Source of the DNA: Phytophthora hibernalis
Taxonomy: Eukaryota; Oomycota; Peronosporomycetes; Peronosporales; Peronosporaceae
Length of the DNA: 64,000 bases
Assembly (NCBI GenBank): GCA_012656075.1
Contig: JAAKBF010000221.1
Location: 186,001-250,000, forward strand
Direction: 5' to 3'
In this document: positions 43,161-54,296 of the stretch, piece after piece
Numbering within the stretch: the first letter of the stretch is position 1
Layout of the letters: the number at the start of each line of letters is the position of its first letter
Made by a program: the position numbers and the translations under genes
The notes under the pieces: model-generated
What the model saw: the letters and a program-made list of their open reading frames with translations, nothing else
Told to the model about the DNA's origin: nothing
The model's database searches: none

Positions 43161-44418
43161 ATGGTGTTCTACTACACGTCGTCCGGTGGGTGCCGCTAGC
43201 CGCAGCGAGTTTATTGCGATGCTAACAATCTCCATCTCCGTCTTTTCCGTCTCGGTTGTTCCGACGTTTTTATTGCCGCATAGAGGGCCACACTATCTAC
43301 ATGGGCAAGGACAAATTCGAGAATGAGAACCTCATCCGCTTCGGCTTCTTTGAAGACATTTGGTATGCGGCCTTTTTAGATGTTATGCCTTTCATGCTGA
43401 ATTATAGTAACAACTGAGACTGCTAACAGGTTCCACGTCGATGACTTGTCGTCCGCGCACGTCTACCTTCGGCTTCCTCTGGTCAGTTTGGATCGGAAGG
43501 TTCCTGCGTCGCTTGCTTTGCATACTGAGTTAAGCTGTTTTTATTGTCGAATCAGGGCCAAACCACGGTGGACGATGTATCGGAGACATGTCTGGAAGAG
43601 TGCGCGCAACTGGTCAAGGTGGGTCTATCGGTCGGATAAATGCAACGACCCAGCGCTCATGCACCATCGGTCTGTACAACAGGAAAACTCGATCGAAGGA
43701 AGCAAGAAGAAGAGCGTGTCTGTCGTACGTGCTTTGTGGTCCTCTTCGTGTTTGCTGAGTTGGTGATAACACTTCATTGGTCAATTCGTATTTATTAGTG
43801 CTACACAAGATGGCGCAACCTGAAGAAGTCGCCGTCAATGGAGGTTGGCCAAGTGGGCTTCAATCACCCGGAGAGAGTAAGCGCTGACGTATTATAGTCA
43901 CGAACAGTGAAGGCGATGTTGACAATATGGTGCGCATTACCGCAGGTCCGGCATTACAAGGTGGAGGAGAAGAACAAGGACATCATCAAAAGGCTGAATA
44001 AGACGAAGCAGGAGTTCCATCCTGACCTGGAAGGTGCGTGGTAGTGTTGGCGAGCAGATCGCGTTGTGTCCGTCTTTCTGACCAAGGTGTCCGTCTCGTC
44101 GGCGATGAGTCATCGCAGAGGAGCGCCGGCAGCGGGAGTTACTGTACAAGGCTGAGCGCAAGAAACAGCGCCTGCAGCTGGAGGCAGAACAACGCAAGGC
44201 AAAACAGGAGTTTAAACAGCAGAAGGATTTGCGCAGCTACTCGTACGTCGTCGCTTGCGTCGCTTTGTCGAGTGGTGAGGTACTTCAAGTACATGTATTG
44301 ACCAAAACTGCTACTGCACAGGTCTCTGATGTCCAGAGACAAGATCGACGCTGGTGACAAACTGGAGGCGGCTTCGGACCTCAGCAGCGTCAACGCCTAC
44401 GAAGAAGACTTCATGTGA
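43161..44418 (+). CDS. CCDC25: CCDC25 (NFACT-R domain protein)
   Basis: Nine small exons (43161-43185, 43284-43362, 43430-43481, 43556-43618, 43683-43724, 43799-43876, 43946-44033, 44119-44242, 44322-44418) join in phase to 215 residues (human has 208). The product matches CCDC25 throughout: MVFYYTSS, IYMGKDKFENENLIRFGFFE, WFHVDDLSSAHVYLRLP, YTRWRNLKKSPSMEVGQVGF and the C-terminal EEDFM after an arginine/glutamine-rich helix. The NFACT-R domain is found in ribosome-quality-control factors; human CCDC25 is also reported as a membrane DNA sensor. Introns are 68-98 nt, the densest in the window. No frame corrections are needed. Confidence 0.93.
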
Positions 44419-44547
44419 TCGTTTTGAAAGTCTAGTACTTCGAAGTAATACTTGAACTGTATGTAGTCCCAATCATTTTGTCTTCAAAAGTCTGCTACAT
44501 AAGGTGTGTCGCACCCCAAACTTCAGCCGTCAACATCCAGTCGGGAA

Positions 44548-47099
44548 ATGGCTGCAGAACACGCGAGCGCCCCGGTGGGCGCTGGTGACGCTGCGACGTC
44601 TGATAAGGTCGCGCAATGCATGCGGATGTTGGCAGGAACCACTGACGAGCACAAGTTCGCCGGTCTGCTCATGGTCACGAAGCTGGGCGACCTGCCAGCC
44701 GAGCAGCTCCAGCAGATTCGGCGTCAGGTGCTCACGACCGTCGGCGCAAGCTTCTTCCTGCGTCTCCTGCACACCAAAGGTACGGCTACTGCAGTTTTAT
44801 ATTTGATGCCGATGCGGAGGTACTGAGGTTGCGGACTTCCTATTGACCTTGTGGTTGAATTCCGGTGTTGCAGCCCCCGACAACGTTGAGACGCTCTCGT
44901 CCTTCCAAAGCCTCGGACTGAACTTGATAGCCAGGTACTGTATTTTACTGCTTATTTGAAGCAGTGAGTTGACCGAAACTTATGTCTCTGTTGGTGATAT
45001 GGAGCAGCTTCTGCACAGACCCAAGTGTGGCGAAGGAGTTCGCGCAGGACAAGCTCGTGAGGTTTCTGCTAGAGCAGTTGGCGTCGCGGTCGACGCCCCA
45101 TGAGTCTTCTGTCGACTGTGTTCGCATCCTCTCGGGCTTAATGCAGACTGAGAAGGGCCAGCAGGTGCGACTAGCAGCTCGATCGCTAGATGCTCTGCAT
45201 GTGAGTGGTGCCTGAGTCCCTGTGCTCTTGCGTAGGTGATGATGCACAAGAGTGTGCTTGGCCGTCTCTTCAGTGCCATGAAGAAGCTGAACAGATCTCA
45301 TTCAAGTCGAGACCTGACAGTAGAGAACAAGTCGGCGCAGCTGGAACAGCAAACGAACGCGCTTTTGGGGGATATTTGGGCCATTGTTGGCGGCTTGGCT
45401 ACCATGCCCGCACTGTGGACGAACATCCACAGCTACGACTTCGAGTTCGTCTGCTCTAATTTCTCGCTTGTGCGGGGTGACACTGCCATCCAGGTGCTAG
45501 CCGTTTTGAACAGCTACATGAGGCTTGTCGAGGTTGGCGAAGCGCCAGTGGAGCTGCTCAGCTCGCAGTGTCTTTCTGATATCCGCACAGGCGTATTACG
45601 CTTTCTTCGCGCCAAATGGCCACACCAAGAGCGCGACGAGTGCCTGAGACTAATCTTTCAGCTCATGCAGCACTCCGGAACTTCCTGGATGTTGCCGGGT
45701 ACCACACTTCGCAGCCAAACACCACCTAATGAAGTCTCAGGCGGCAAATTTATTGTCTTCCTGCTAAAACTCGTGTCGATTGAGGTACATTGTTGCTTCT
45801 TACGGGTTGCAAACAAACGAGTTCTAATAAAGCACTGTTTACATGTATTATGCGAAATTGCAGATCAAGATCATGCTGGACGAGGTAGAGCTCTCTCTGA
45901 TTAAGATTGATGAGCCCAAGGTGGAACAAGTGGAGGAGGCAGAAAGACGCGAGAAGGAGATCAAACGCGTGCTCGCTATACTGCCCATTTGCTACGGTAT
46001 TGTGGAGATGATCATCAGCGGCCTCGTCTCCAATTACGAGAGCGAGCTTGTGCTGCCGTACGATATCCTGTTGGAGATGAAGGGCACATTCAACCAGGTA
46101 TTCGTTGTGGTGCTCGAGCTGCTGACGCTCGTTCGCAATTACGTTCTGACACATCGCTACCGTGAACTCCGCGAGTCGCACTCGGAATCTGTCTATCATC
46201 TTGACGCTGTAATTTGTGCGAGTGTGCGCATCGTGAGTGCCTGGATCGCTGAAGACTCCGACACGAGTGTCGATTTGGTGATTCAACTAGTCCCATTCAT
46301 GGTGTGCTACAAGCCATTGCTAGCCTGGGTTTCTGATGATGGAACCCAGCCTTTCAGGTTGGATAGCAGCAACCAACTTATTGATTCGGATGACGAGATT
46401 GACTCGGACGATGAGGTGGATGCCGTTTCTCAGATGATGCAGAAGGCTGCCATAATTCACAAGACGGACAGCAGTATTGATCAGCTGCACTTCCTTCTTC
46501 CAGGCTTGCTCCAGCTCAGTGCGCTTCCAGACGGCGCCTCGATTATGTCGGAAAATGTGGATGTCCTAAGACGTCTAATGCAGTTTTGCTGCACTATCTG
46601 CGCCGACATCGCCGACGGAAACACTGAATTCGCTAACGTGTCGACCCTGACACTATGTCTCGGCATTTTGATCAATCTGATCCTAATTCGTGGCGGAAAC
46701 GAAAGTGCTGGGGGCTCGCAGAGGTCTGGTGTGCCCAACGCAGTTGAGTGGTTCCGAGCGTTGACATTCCTCCTGCCCGTCGCGTGCGCGAGTGGTTCAC
46801 GGTTAATGGCGGATAAGGACCTCACGGTGGAAAATCGCGGCGAAGACGATCGATACGTGATGCTGCTGCATGTTGTGTGCGTGGTGCTGTTCATTGTAAG
46901 CCACTTCCCAGAGAAGAAACAGCACCCATGCCGCCTGCCGGCTGCTATCGCGAGTCTTGTGATGCCGTTCAATCACATCGTCAACTGGATTGTGGAGAAC
47001 CCTCCGGACGAGAAGGCCGAGTCAACAACCGACCTGTTCGAGCTGATGCGAGTACTATCGATGCGGTCGATTCTAACTCCAGAGATACTGTCACGGTGA
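44548..47099 (+). CDS. NCDN: Neurochondrin-like armadillo protein
   Basis: Exons 44548-44779, 44874-44934, 45008-45164, 45236-45784 and 45864-47099 give 744 residues, the usual neurochondrin length. The N-terminal signature HKFAGLLMVTKLGDLP and the all-helical body (LALSHEAT-like repeats such as GGKFIVFLLKLVSIE) fit the family. There is a short acidic insert (SDDEIDSDDEVDA) near residue 525. Neurochondrin is a conserved cytosolic or membrane-associated protein whose molecular role outside neurons is unclear. The gene is in one piece, with all junctions in phase, and starts 130 bp after CCDC25. Confidence 0.85.
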
Positions 47100-47335
47100 T
47101 AACAAACTTACAAGCTTGAAGGATGTTAAATAAGGCTTGTTTTTCTTCAATAAAGCAGCTACGACGAGAGAAGGCGACGTTGACTGTACGAATAGCGAAC
47201 ATGTCTGCGTCGTCCGTCACGACATAGCTTCCACTTGACTGTGATTTCTGCTAACTATCGAGATCTATCTTTTTGTTTCAAAACGGGAGACTCATTCTAA
47301 TGTGGCGAAGGGTGGGTGGTCGGTCGTTTGACAGC

Positions 47336-48133
47336 TCACGAGGTTGAGATATCCTGTTCCTCTGCAGAATCACTCAGCCGGCGGCGCTTGTCGATCGCAC
47401 GGATGCTTTCTTGCTCGTGGAACCGACGTCGAGAGGCATTCCGGTGCATCACGGGTACCACGGGTTCACTAATGCAGGGCGGCAGCACTGCAGACAGGCC
47501 GGAGCCGCGTTGCATCACGCTCGCGTTCATGACTGGCGGCTCCATCTGGAAAATCGGGACGTCACTTGACAGAGATCCGTGGGGCATTAAGGCCACTCCA
47601 GCAGCGGAGGTGGACGCTGCATTCCTCCTTACGCGCGCGTTCACGATGGCCCGGATGACCTGGTTGCTGGCCGAGAGCTCCAAGAGCTCGGCTGCGGGCA
47701 TACTGGACTGGGACTGCTGCAGGACGATGGTCGTGTTGATGGCGTAGACGCTGTAGCTCGTGTAGGCGTCGGTGGGCAGTTGGTGGCGACACGTGGGGCA
47801 CGTGCTGTGCATCTTGAGCCACGGCTCGATGCAGCGCTCGTGGAACTGGTGGCAGCAAGACGGCAGCTCGGCACAGGGCGATGTGAGCGCCTCCATGCAC
47901 ACGACGCAGACCGGGTGTTCCTCTCCATCCTGTTGCGGTCGCACGTCGGCTGGGTTGCTCTTGAGCGACTCCATGAGGTGCATGGCAGCGGGCGACACGC
48001 TGTTGAGCTGCGGGATGATGTAGTGGATGATGGAGTGCACCCAGCGTGCGCTCTTGAACAGCAGCAGCGCGTCCTTGATCTGCGAGTTGGCGGGGGCGGC
48101 GTAGCGCACGTTGACGCGGATGGCGAGGTCCAT
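47336..48133 (-). CDS. RING-H2 finger protein, probable E3 ubiquitin ligase
   Basis: Single exon, 265 residues. Residues about 75-117 form a RING-H2 domain: CVVCMEALTSPCAELPSCCH, QFHERCIEPWLKMHSTCPTC. The N-terminal 70 residues (LLLFKSARWVHSIIHYIIPQ) are helical; the C-terminal half is low-complexity and ends with an acidic, serine-containing tail after a basic cluster (DKRRRLSDSAEE) that could be a nuclear signal. RING-H2 proteins recruit E2 enzymes for ubiquitin transfer; the substrate cannot be guessed. Longer-looking frames on the same strand in this interval are shadows of this GC-rich gene. Confidence 0.85.
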   Translation of the reverse strand: MDLAIRVNVRYAAPANSQIKDALLLFKSARWVHSIIHYIIPQLNSVSPAAMHLMESLKSNPADVRPQQDGEEHPVCVVCMEALTSPCAELPSCCHQFHERCIEPWLKMHSTCPTCRHQLPTDAYTSYSVYAINTTIVLQQSQSSMPAAELLELSASNQVIRAIVNARVRRNAASTSAAGVALMPHGSLSSDVPIFQMEPPVMNASVMQRGSGLSAVLPPCISEPVVPVMHRNASRRRFHEQESIRAIDKRRRLSDSAEEQDISTS

Positions 48134-49464
48134 GTTGCTGCTTGGTCACTGCGCGTCAAAATCGAGAGTGACTGCCTTTCTCGCTCGGATATAGAGATGA
48201 AGCCGAGCTGGCTACAAGACTCTGGAAGTATCAGAAAGCCTTTAGAACGAGTGTTGGTCGAGGTTGCGGACTTTCTCGGGGCTTGTTGTCGAACTGACGG
48301 ACGGACTGGTTTGATCCTTTAGCGCAACAGGCGGCTTTTTCGCGTTTGGGCTGCAAGTTGCGGGGTGTTTGTTGCCACGCTGGAGGATGAGATGCGCGAG
48401 TATTTCGGTCGAGACTGCGCGAATGTTATTTTCAGGCCGTGCCGTTAATGCTGCGCCGCCGCGTTAGTTTTGAAAGTGTCTTCCGGTGTGAGCGAGGCAA
48501 ATGTCTAACCGCTGCGGGTGCAGTTTACGTAGTCGAGAGTGTGAGGGTGATTTGCAGGAACCTCAGTTTTGGCACCTTACATTTCTCAAGTCAAAACTGA
48601 CTACTCTCGGGTAAGACGTAATTTGCAGCGTAAACGGATTCGCTGGCATGGTAGCGGCATGAGAACGGCAGGGACCCCCACAGCAATAGCTCGGCACAAG
48701 ATGCCGACGGCAATAACCCACGAACAGCCATGCACCAAAATGGATTGAGCAGCAGCAACAACCCTGCTGCAACCAGGCCATAATAAAGCCTCCATTGCTG
48801 GAAATCGATCGTTTCGTGTGTGCGATCCATTGGCAACGTTAACATGGGTGAATCGTTGGCAGATGCATTAACTTTACAGTTAATCGCCGCCGCCGAGAGT
48901 CCATAAGGCCGGAAGTGGCAGCGTGCACTTCGGAAGCAACCCAAAAGGTAGCCATGTCTAACCAATTGTATGATGTAATCAGCTTTTTGATTGCGCCCGG
49001 ATTTATGTGCTAATCATCTGGCACCTGTCATAACAAATTATATTGTTTTAACCTATAGCACTAACCAAGCAACATTGAGGGAATACGTCACAAGCACCTG
49101 ATAACCTGATATACTTAATATTCGGGCGTTGCTCGAGACCTGGAATCAACAAATTCAAGTCACGCACAGAACTACGTGTAGATTGAAAGCCTACTCATTG
49201 CTGTCAAGTCAAGGCGTTTTAGAAGCGGTTGAACCGCTCGTTTGAATTACCTTAGCATAGTTGAACTACCAGTCCATTTTGGCAACGCGTCCGTTTCGGC
49301 AGCTTGGTGGATTGTCGAGACCCTAAGTTGAAGTTTATTGCAAGTTGTCACTAGTTTGTATTTTGAGCCGGTCGTTTCGAAACAGCAGATCCATCGATCA
49401 CCGAAATGCAACATACATCTACGTCCTCGCACCTCCACTCCATTTCAAGAGCATACCGTTGCGG
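48134..49464. other. Long intergenic region with one weak open frame
   Basis: 1.3 kb between the RING gene start and the CFAP57 3' end. Apart from a possible short membrane protein (next entry) I see nothing coding, no RNA gene and no repeat. The part from 48960 to 49240 is notably A/T-rich. Confidence 0.5.
48591..48845 (-). CDS. Possible small membrane protein (84 residues)
   Basis: An ATG-initiated frame beginning MLTLPMDRTHETIDFQQWRL with one strongly hydrophobic segment (YYGLVAAGLLLLLNPFWCMA). No family is recognised, and other frames in the interval are also partly open, so coding status is doubtful. Confidence 0.25.
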   Translation of the reverse strand: MLTLPMDRTHETIDFQQWRLYYGLVAAGLLLLLNPFWCMAVRGLLPSASCAELLLWGSLPFSCRYHASESVYAANYVLPESSQF

Positions 49465-52400
49465 CTACAGGCCTCTAGTCCCGTGAGTTTCCTGAGGCTC
49501 CATCTCAAGGTTGGGTTTGGTCGGCGAAAATTCGGACGCAGCCAACACGAATGAGGACAGCAGTGGCGTTGACGTTGGTGTGGATGTCAACGGCCGCAGC
49601 GTGCCAATACGCGAGACCGTCATGGAGTTTCGAGACGCATCCGGTGAGATCAGCGCTTGCGAGGAAGAAGAGCGCGCTACTGCAGTAAGCGGGAGACTCA
49701 GTGGCGCATCGGCCGCCCCCGCCAGCAGTAGCTGCACCTGAGACTGCAACCGCTGGATATCTCGCTTCTGCTTCTGCACCACAGTGGTGAGTTCGTCTGT
49801 GCGAGCTGCGTTATGGCGCCCTCGCTCTGTCCTTGCAAATGGCAGTAGGGTCGAATTGTTGCGACTCGGGGAAGGGCTGCTAGGTGTACGCTGGCGTCGC
49901 TGTTGTTTGGATGGTGTAGCTCGCCCATTGTGCAAAGGCGCCAGACTGATAAGAGCCCCACTACCGGACGTGACATCAAGCGAGAGATCCAGCTCAGGCG
50001 ATTGTAATGGCGAGGAGGGGCGCGATTGTAGCTGTGGACTCGATCGGCTGAGCTGCGACGACGAAAACGACCTGGGTTCGGCATCGCAGTTGTTTGACGC
50101 GGTTCCTGCAACGTACAGAGCACGTTTAAGGTCGCGGATTTGTGCTTGGAGAACCTTGCTCTCTTTTCGCAGTCTGTTGCACTCGTCAATGAGGATGCTG
50201 CCTTCGGCCACCGAATCGCGCCGGACGCGATCGGTTTGTGTTTTTGCGTGATCGAGAGCAGTGCGGAGAGTCTGGATAGTGCGACTCATGTACTCCATTT
50301 GTTTCGCGGATTCGTCCACTGACTGTTTGCAGTCGTAGCCCAGCGCCTCGTCCGATACAACAGATACAATGCTTGCTGGAGAACCACTATGAGATATCTG
50401 CTGCTGTTTTTGAGGTGCACTTGCTGTTTTCGTGTGCTGCGTCATGATAGATTTTGCAGGTGAATAGAATCCACCCCCACCAGGAGAAGGCGGTACAGCG
50501 GTGCTCGGTGCGGGGCTGTTAACGGTGCCGATACCTCGAGGTGGTTTTTGTGCGGCGTTTCTCCCATTACGAAAATCTTGTAGGCGTCTTTCACGGCGCT
50601 CTCCAGATCCTTATAGTTTGTCAACTGGGTTAGACGTGTGAACTCACGTGTCATCTCACCCACTGAGTACTCCTTCTTCAATGAATTTTGACGCAGGGTT
50701 TTGACTTCATGCAACAGCGTGCGGATTTTTGCGTCCTTGTTTTCCATTTCCTGCTGGGCCTCTGCTTTGATTCGGAATTCGTCAGCTAGCTCGTTCTGCA
50801 TCTCGCTGATCTTATTTTCAAGTGAATGCAGGTGCTCTTGCATCGGAGCCTGCTCAGTTTCGAGCCCATCGATACGATACGAAAGAACGGAGCGAAAGTT
50901 CTCGAGTACGCGGTTTTCAGTCTTGAGACCATTAATTGCTCTCTCTTTTTCATGGCTCGAACTGCGGCAAACCTCAAAGTGTTTCTCGTAGTTTGCCAAG
51001 GTTGCCTCGAGCTTGGCCAACTTGGCTCGCTCAGTTGATAGTAGCACATCGCGAGCATGCGAGGAAGCCTTTAACTCCTGCATCTTTTTCCGGAGTGACT
51101 CGAGCTTGGTGTTAGCAGCACTAACTTGACCTTGCTTCACTGCCGTGTTCTGACGTTCGTTTTCTAGCTGGTCCGCAAACTCGACGCGCATCTTTTGCAT
51201 CTCTTGCTCGTAATCTGTTTCTTCTTGGTGCAGAACTTCCTCGAACTTGACGTGATTGTACTTGAGATCTTCATGCAACCGCTTGATAATTTCGTTCTGC
51301 TCCTTGGCCCGAGTGTACGCCGCCTTGCGCTCTACATGCAGGGTGCCGCGATTTTGGCTGTCTTGAGCTTCGACAAGAGCTTCGCATCGTTGTCGAGTTT
51401 GCTCCAACATCTCGGAGAGTGCATCGTATCGAGCGACTTCTTGTGCTAGTTTACGCTCGTACTGGTTTTCGAGTTCCTGCGTCATCTTGACGTGGTGCGC
51501 TTCAAGTTGCGTTAGCTCTTCGGTATGCTTCCGACTTGAAAGCTGGTGACGTGCTTCCAGTTCCTCGTAGCGCACACGCTCTTGAACCACTAGATGCTCG
51601 GACTCCTCTTTCAGCACATGCAATCGATTGATCCACTCGTTCTCTTTACGGTGCAGTGCGAACTCGACGTCGGCTTTTACTTGATCGTGTCGTTGTTTCC
51701 ATTCAATCACCTCAGCCCGCCGTTCCTCCAGATCATCCCGAGCGACGAGCACAGCATCGGTGTAAGTCGTACCAGCTTTCCTCCGTTCGGGTGTCGCTGA
51801 CGATGTTGGCCTGACAGACGAAATTTCCATTCTTGAACTTGCAGCTGAACCAGGGACTCCATTGAGAGGTTGATGGAGGAGTCCACCATTCAATATTTTG
51901 AAAATACAAACACTGCCGTCTTCCGCACATGTAATAAGCTGTTCATTGTCTTCTGTCATCCGTAAGTTTAATACTCCTTCCGCGTGTGCAAAAGTCTCAG
52001 CAACGCCGTTGTTGCTCAGTGGCCACGGGTACACAAGTATGCTTCCTGCTTTGGTACCGGCAAACAGCCGCTTGCAGTCCTTCATCAGCGCCATGGACGT
52101 TATGACCGTGCCGGAAGGTAGATCAAAGCTCTTTGTCTCTTCACCTACTGTAATTTCGCGAATCTTTCCATCACTACCGGAGGCTACGACGACATTGGGA
52201 TCATCGCGGTCCACGACGAATGCTGCATATTGGCACTGCTTTACTATGTGCTGCATCTCTTCACTCCGAGACCCTGTGCTGACATCCCAACGATAGATAG
52301 CGCCATCATGTGCTGCCGAGAAGAGATAAACATCGTCACAGCTCCAGTTTAGGCATCGAACAGCGCCAATATGACCCGAAAAAGTGTATACAGCTTCAAG

Positions 52401-54189
52401 GGTGTAGGTTCGGAATGTAGTGACCGTGAGCCCAGAAGCGCAAGAAAATAGGTGCCCACCATGTGCATATCGGACGGAACGACACGCCTTGATTGCAAGT
52501 TCTTTGACCTGCCGTAAGCTTTCTTGCAGAAGTTGGTAGATGCGAACGCGTTCCTTGAAGGCAACAACGAGCTGAAATCCAGACGGATGCACCGCTACGG
52601 TGATCGGTTCTTCGGGACAGTGATGTAGGAGCTCGTAGTGGCGCAACTCAAAATTCCAAACACGCACAGTTTTATCCGTTCCACAGGTTACAATAATTGG
52701 TCGCTGCACACATACGTCTACTTGCAGAACGGAGCCCACTTGCTGTCCCTGAAGATGTCGCCAAGAGAAAATGGTTAGCTTCGTTTCAGCATGTGCAAAC
52801 CGTGAGCCTACTTACGTGACGAATGAATTCGCGGTACTCGATTATGTCCTCCTGTTCTGTGTCAATCGCACTCATAGCGAAGGTGATCAATTCCCGACTT
52901 TTAGTGCATGCCACGATGGTTTCCGAGTTTGGTGACACAGTGATACAATCAAAGGCTATATCACCGACACACACGGAACGCACAAACGGGAAGGGATCCT
53001 TTGGGTCATCCTGTACATTTGAAAAAGTTAGCACGCGCAGGACACTTGACGAAACCCCAAAGTCGAAGTTCGTACCGATGCCTCATAGATACTAAAGAAA
53101 CCAGCCGAACCACCAAGTACGAAGCCCTTGCCATGAGCGGTAACACATTCCATGCGTACATGAGATGGTTGATGGCACCGAGAAGAATGAACGAGATCTA
53201 CGTTACAACCATCAAGCGCAATTCGAAAGCAAAGAAGAAGCCCGCGTTCTGAAAGCGCGATCATGTGCTCCTTCAGCCAGGTATGATCTACGAAATGCTC
53301 TTGGTCCTTGAGCTGCGGCAGGAAGTTGGAGATCTTGAAATCGTTGTTGGTCCAAACCCAGTATTTGAGAGTTGTTGGTCCCGACACAGAAATGAAGTTT
53401 GCGTTAGATGGGCTGATGTGGATTCGAGATCCACGACTTGGACACTTGCAAGAAGCCACAAGTTTTGAGTTGCTTACTTTCCAGTACGTGACAGTGTGGG
53501 CTGGTGCGTCCTCGAGAACCGCGAGAAATTTGTTGTCAGCTGAAAAACTGCATGATACCACATTTGAGTTGACCGGCAGAGGGATGTTTCGAACTCGGGT
53601 CTTTGAGCTCAGCTTGTAAATACCAATGGCGTGAGCTTCTTGGTCTCGTAGTTGAGCTGGAAGTATCACACTTGACCCTTTCAACGAGGAAGTTGCGAGC
53701 GATGAAATCGACAACTGAGATGTGGAGGCGATGCCATTTACAGGTATTTGCCCTGTGGGGGCAGCAATCTGTTGGTAAACTTCTATCACCGCTAACAGCT
53801 CGCGGTTCGGCGAAAGTTGAAAGCTCTGAGTTGACTTCGTATGTCGAACATGATGGAGGAATTCCATGGCACGGTTTTCGAGATTGTAGAGAACTAAGTG
53901 GTGCGCTACTGGGTAAATTACCACGTACTCGCTGGCAAAATCGATGACCGTGCGACCGCAAGACCGGAACCCCAAGGCATACCTGAAGGAGAACTGTCCA
54001 TTAAAAATCAACTATGCAAAATTTGTGTTGGAAGGATTGAGGTACTTACGTCGGCTTGAGTAGCAAACTCGCCTCCTTGTCTTCCTCCTTGTTGGAGTAA
54101 TGTTTGAGTTCTTTCGGAGGAATGATAGGCAACACGTCCTCCTCAGGAGATTCTATCACCTCGCTGTTGTTATTAGTCTCCACATCCAT
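49465..54189 (-). CDS. CFAP57: CFAP57 (WDR65), axonemal WD40/coiled-coil protein
   Basis: Exons 54050-54189, 53076-53982, 52816-53010 and 52748 down to 49465 give about 1,510 residues. The N-terminal half is WD40 repeats (YALGFRSCGRTVIDFASEYV, IVTCGTDKTVRVWNFELRHY, RCLNWSCDDVYLFSAAHDGA); the rest is long coiled coil, including the family block LTNYKDLESAVKDAYKIFVM. The start follows an acidic leader beginning MDVETNNNSEVIESPEED. CFAP57 helps attach inner-arm dyneins and a regulatory complex to the axoneme. A one-base addition near 50530 links the coiled coil to a serine-rich segment (GIGTVNSPAPSTAVPPSPGG) and a final coiled coil ending at 49465; without it the protein stops at 50442. Confidence 0.88.
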
Positions 54190-54296
54190 GCTTCCCTTGT
54201 GTTATCGACCAGGTATTTTTCGCTAACAGCTTTATCATGCGGCTCTCGAAATGGTTTGCTTAATGAAGAAAGCGATCCATTCTGGGCGGTGGTTTT

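Noticed and set aside
47562..48159. Two longer-looking alternative frames on the minus strand overlapping the RING gene
   Set aside because: Only the 265-residue frame contains the complete RING-H2 cysteine/histidine pattern; the others are arginine/alanine-rich shadows.
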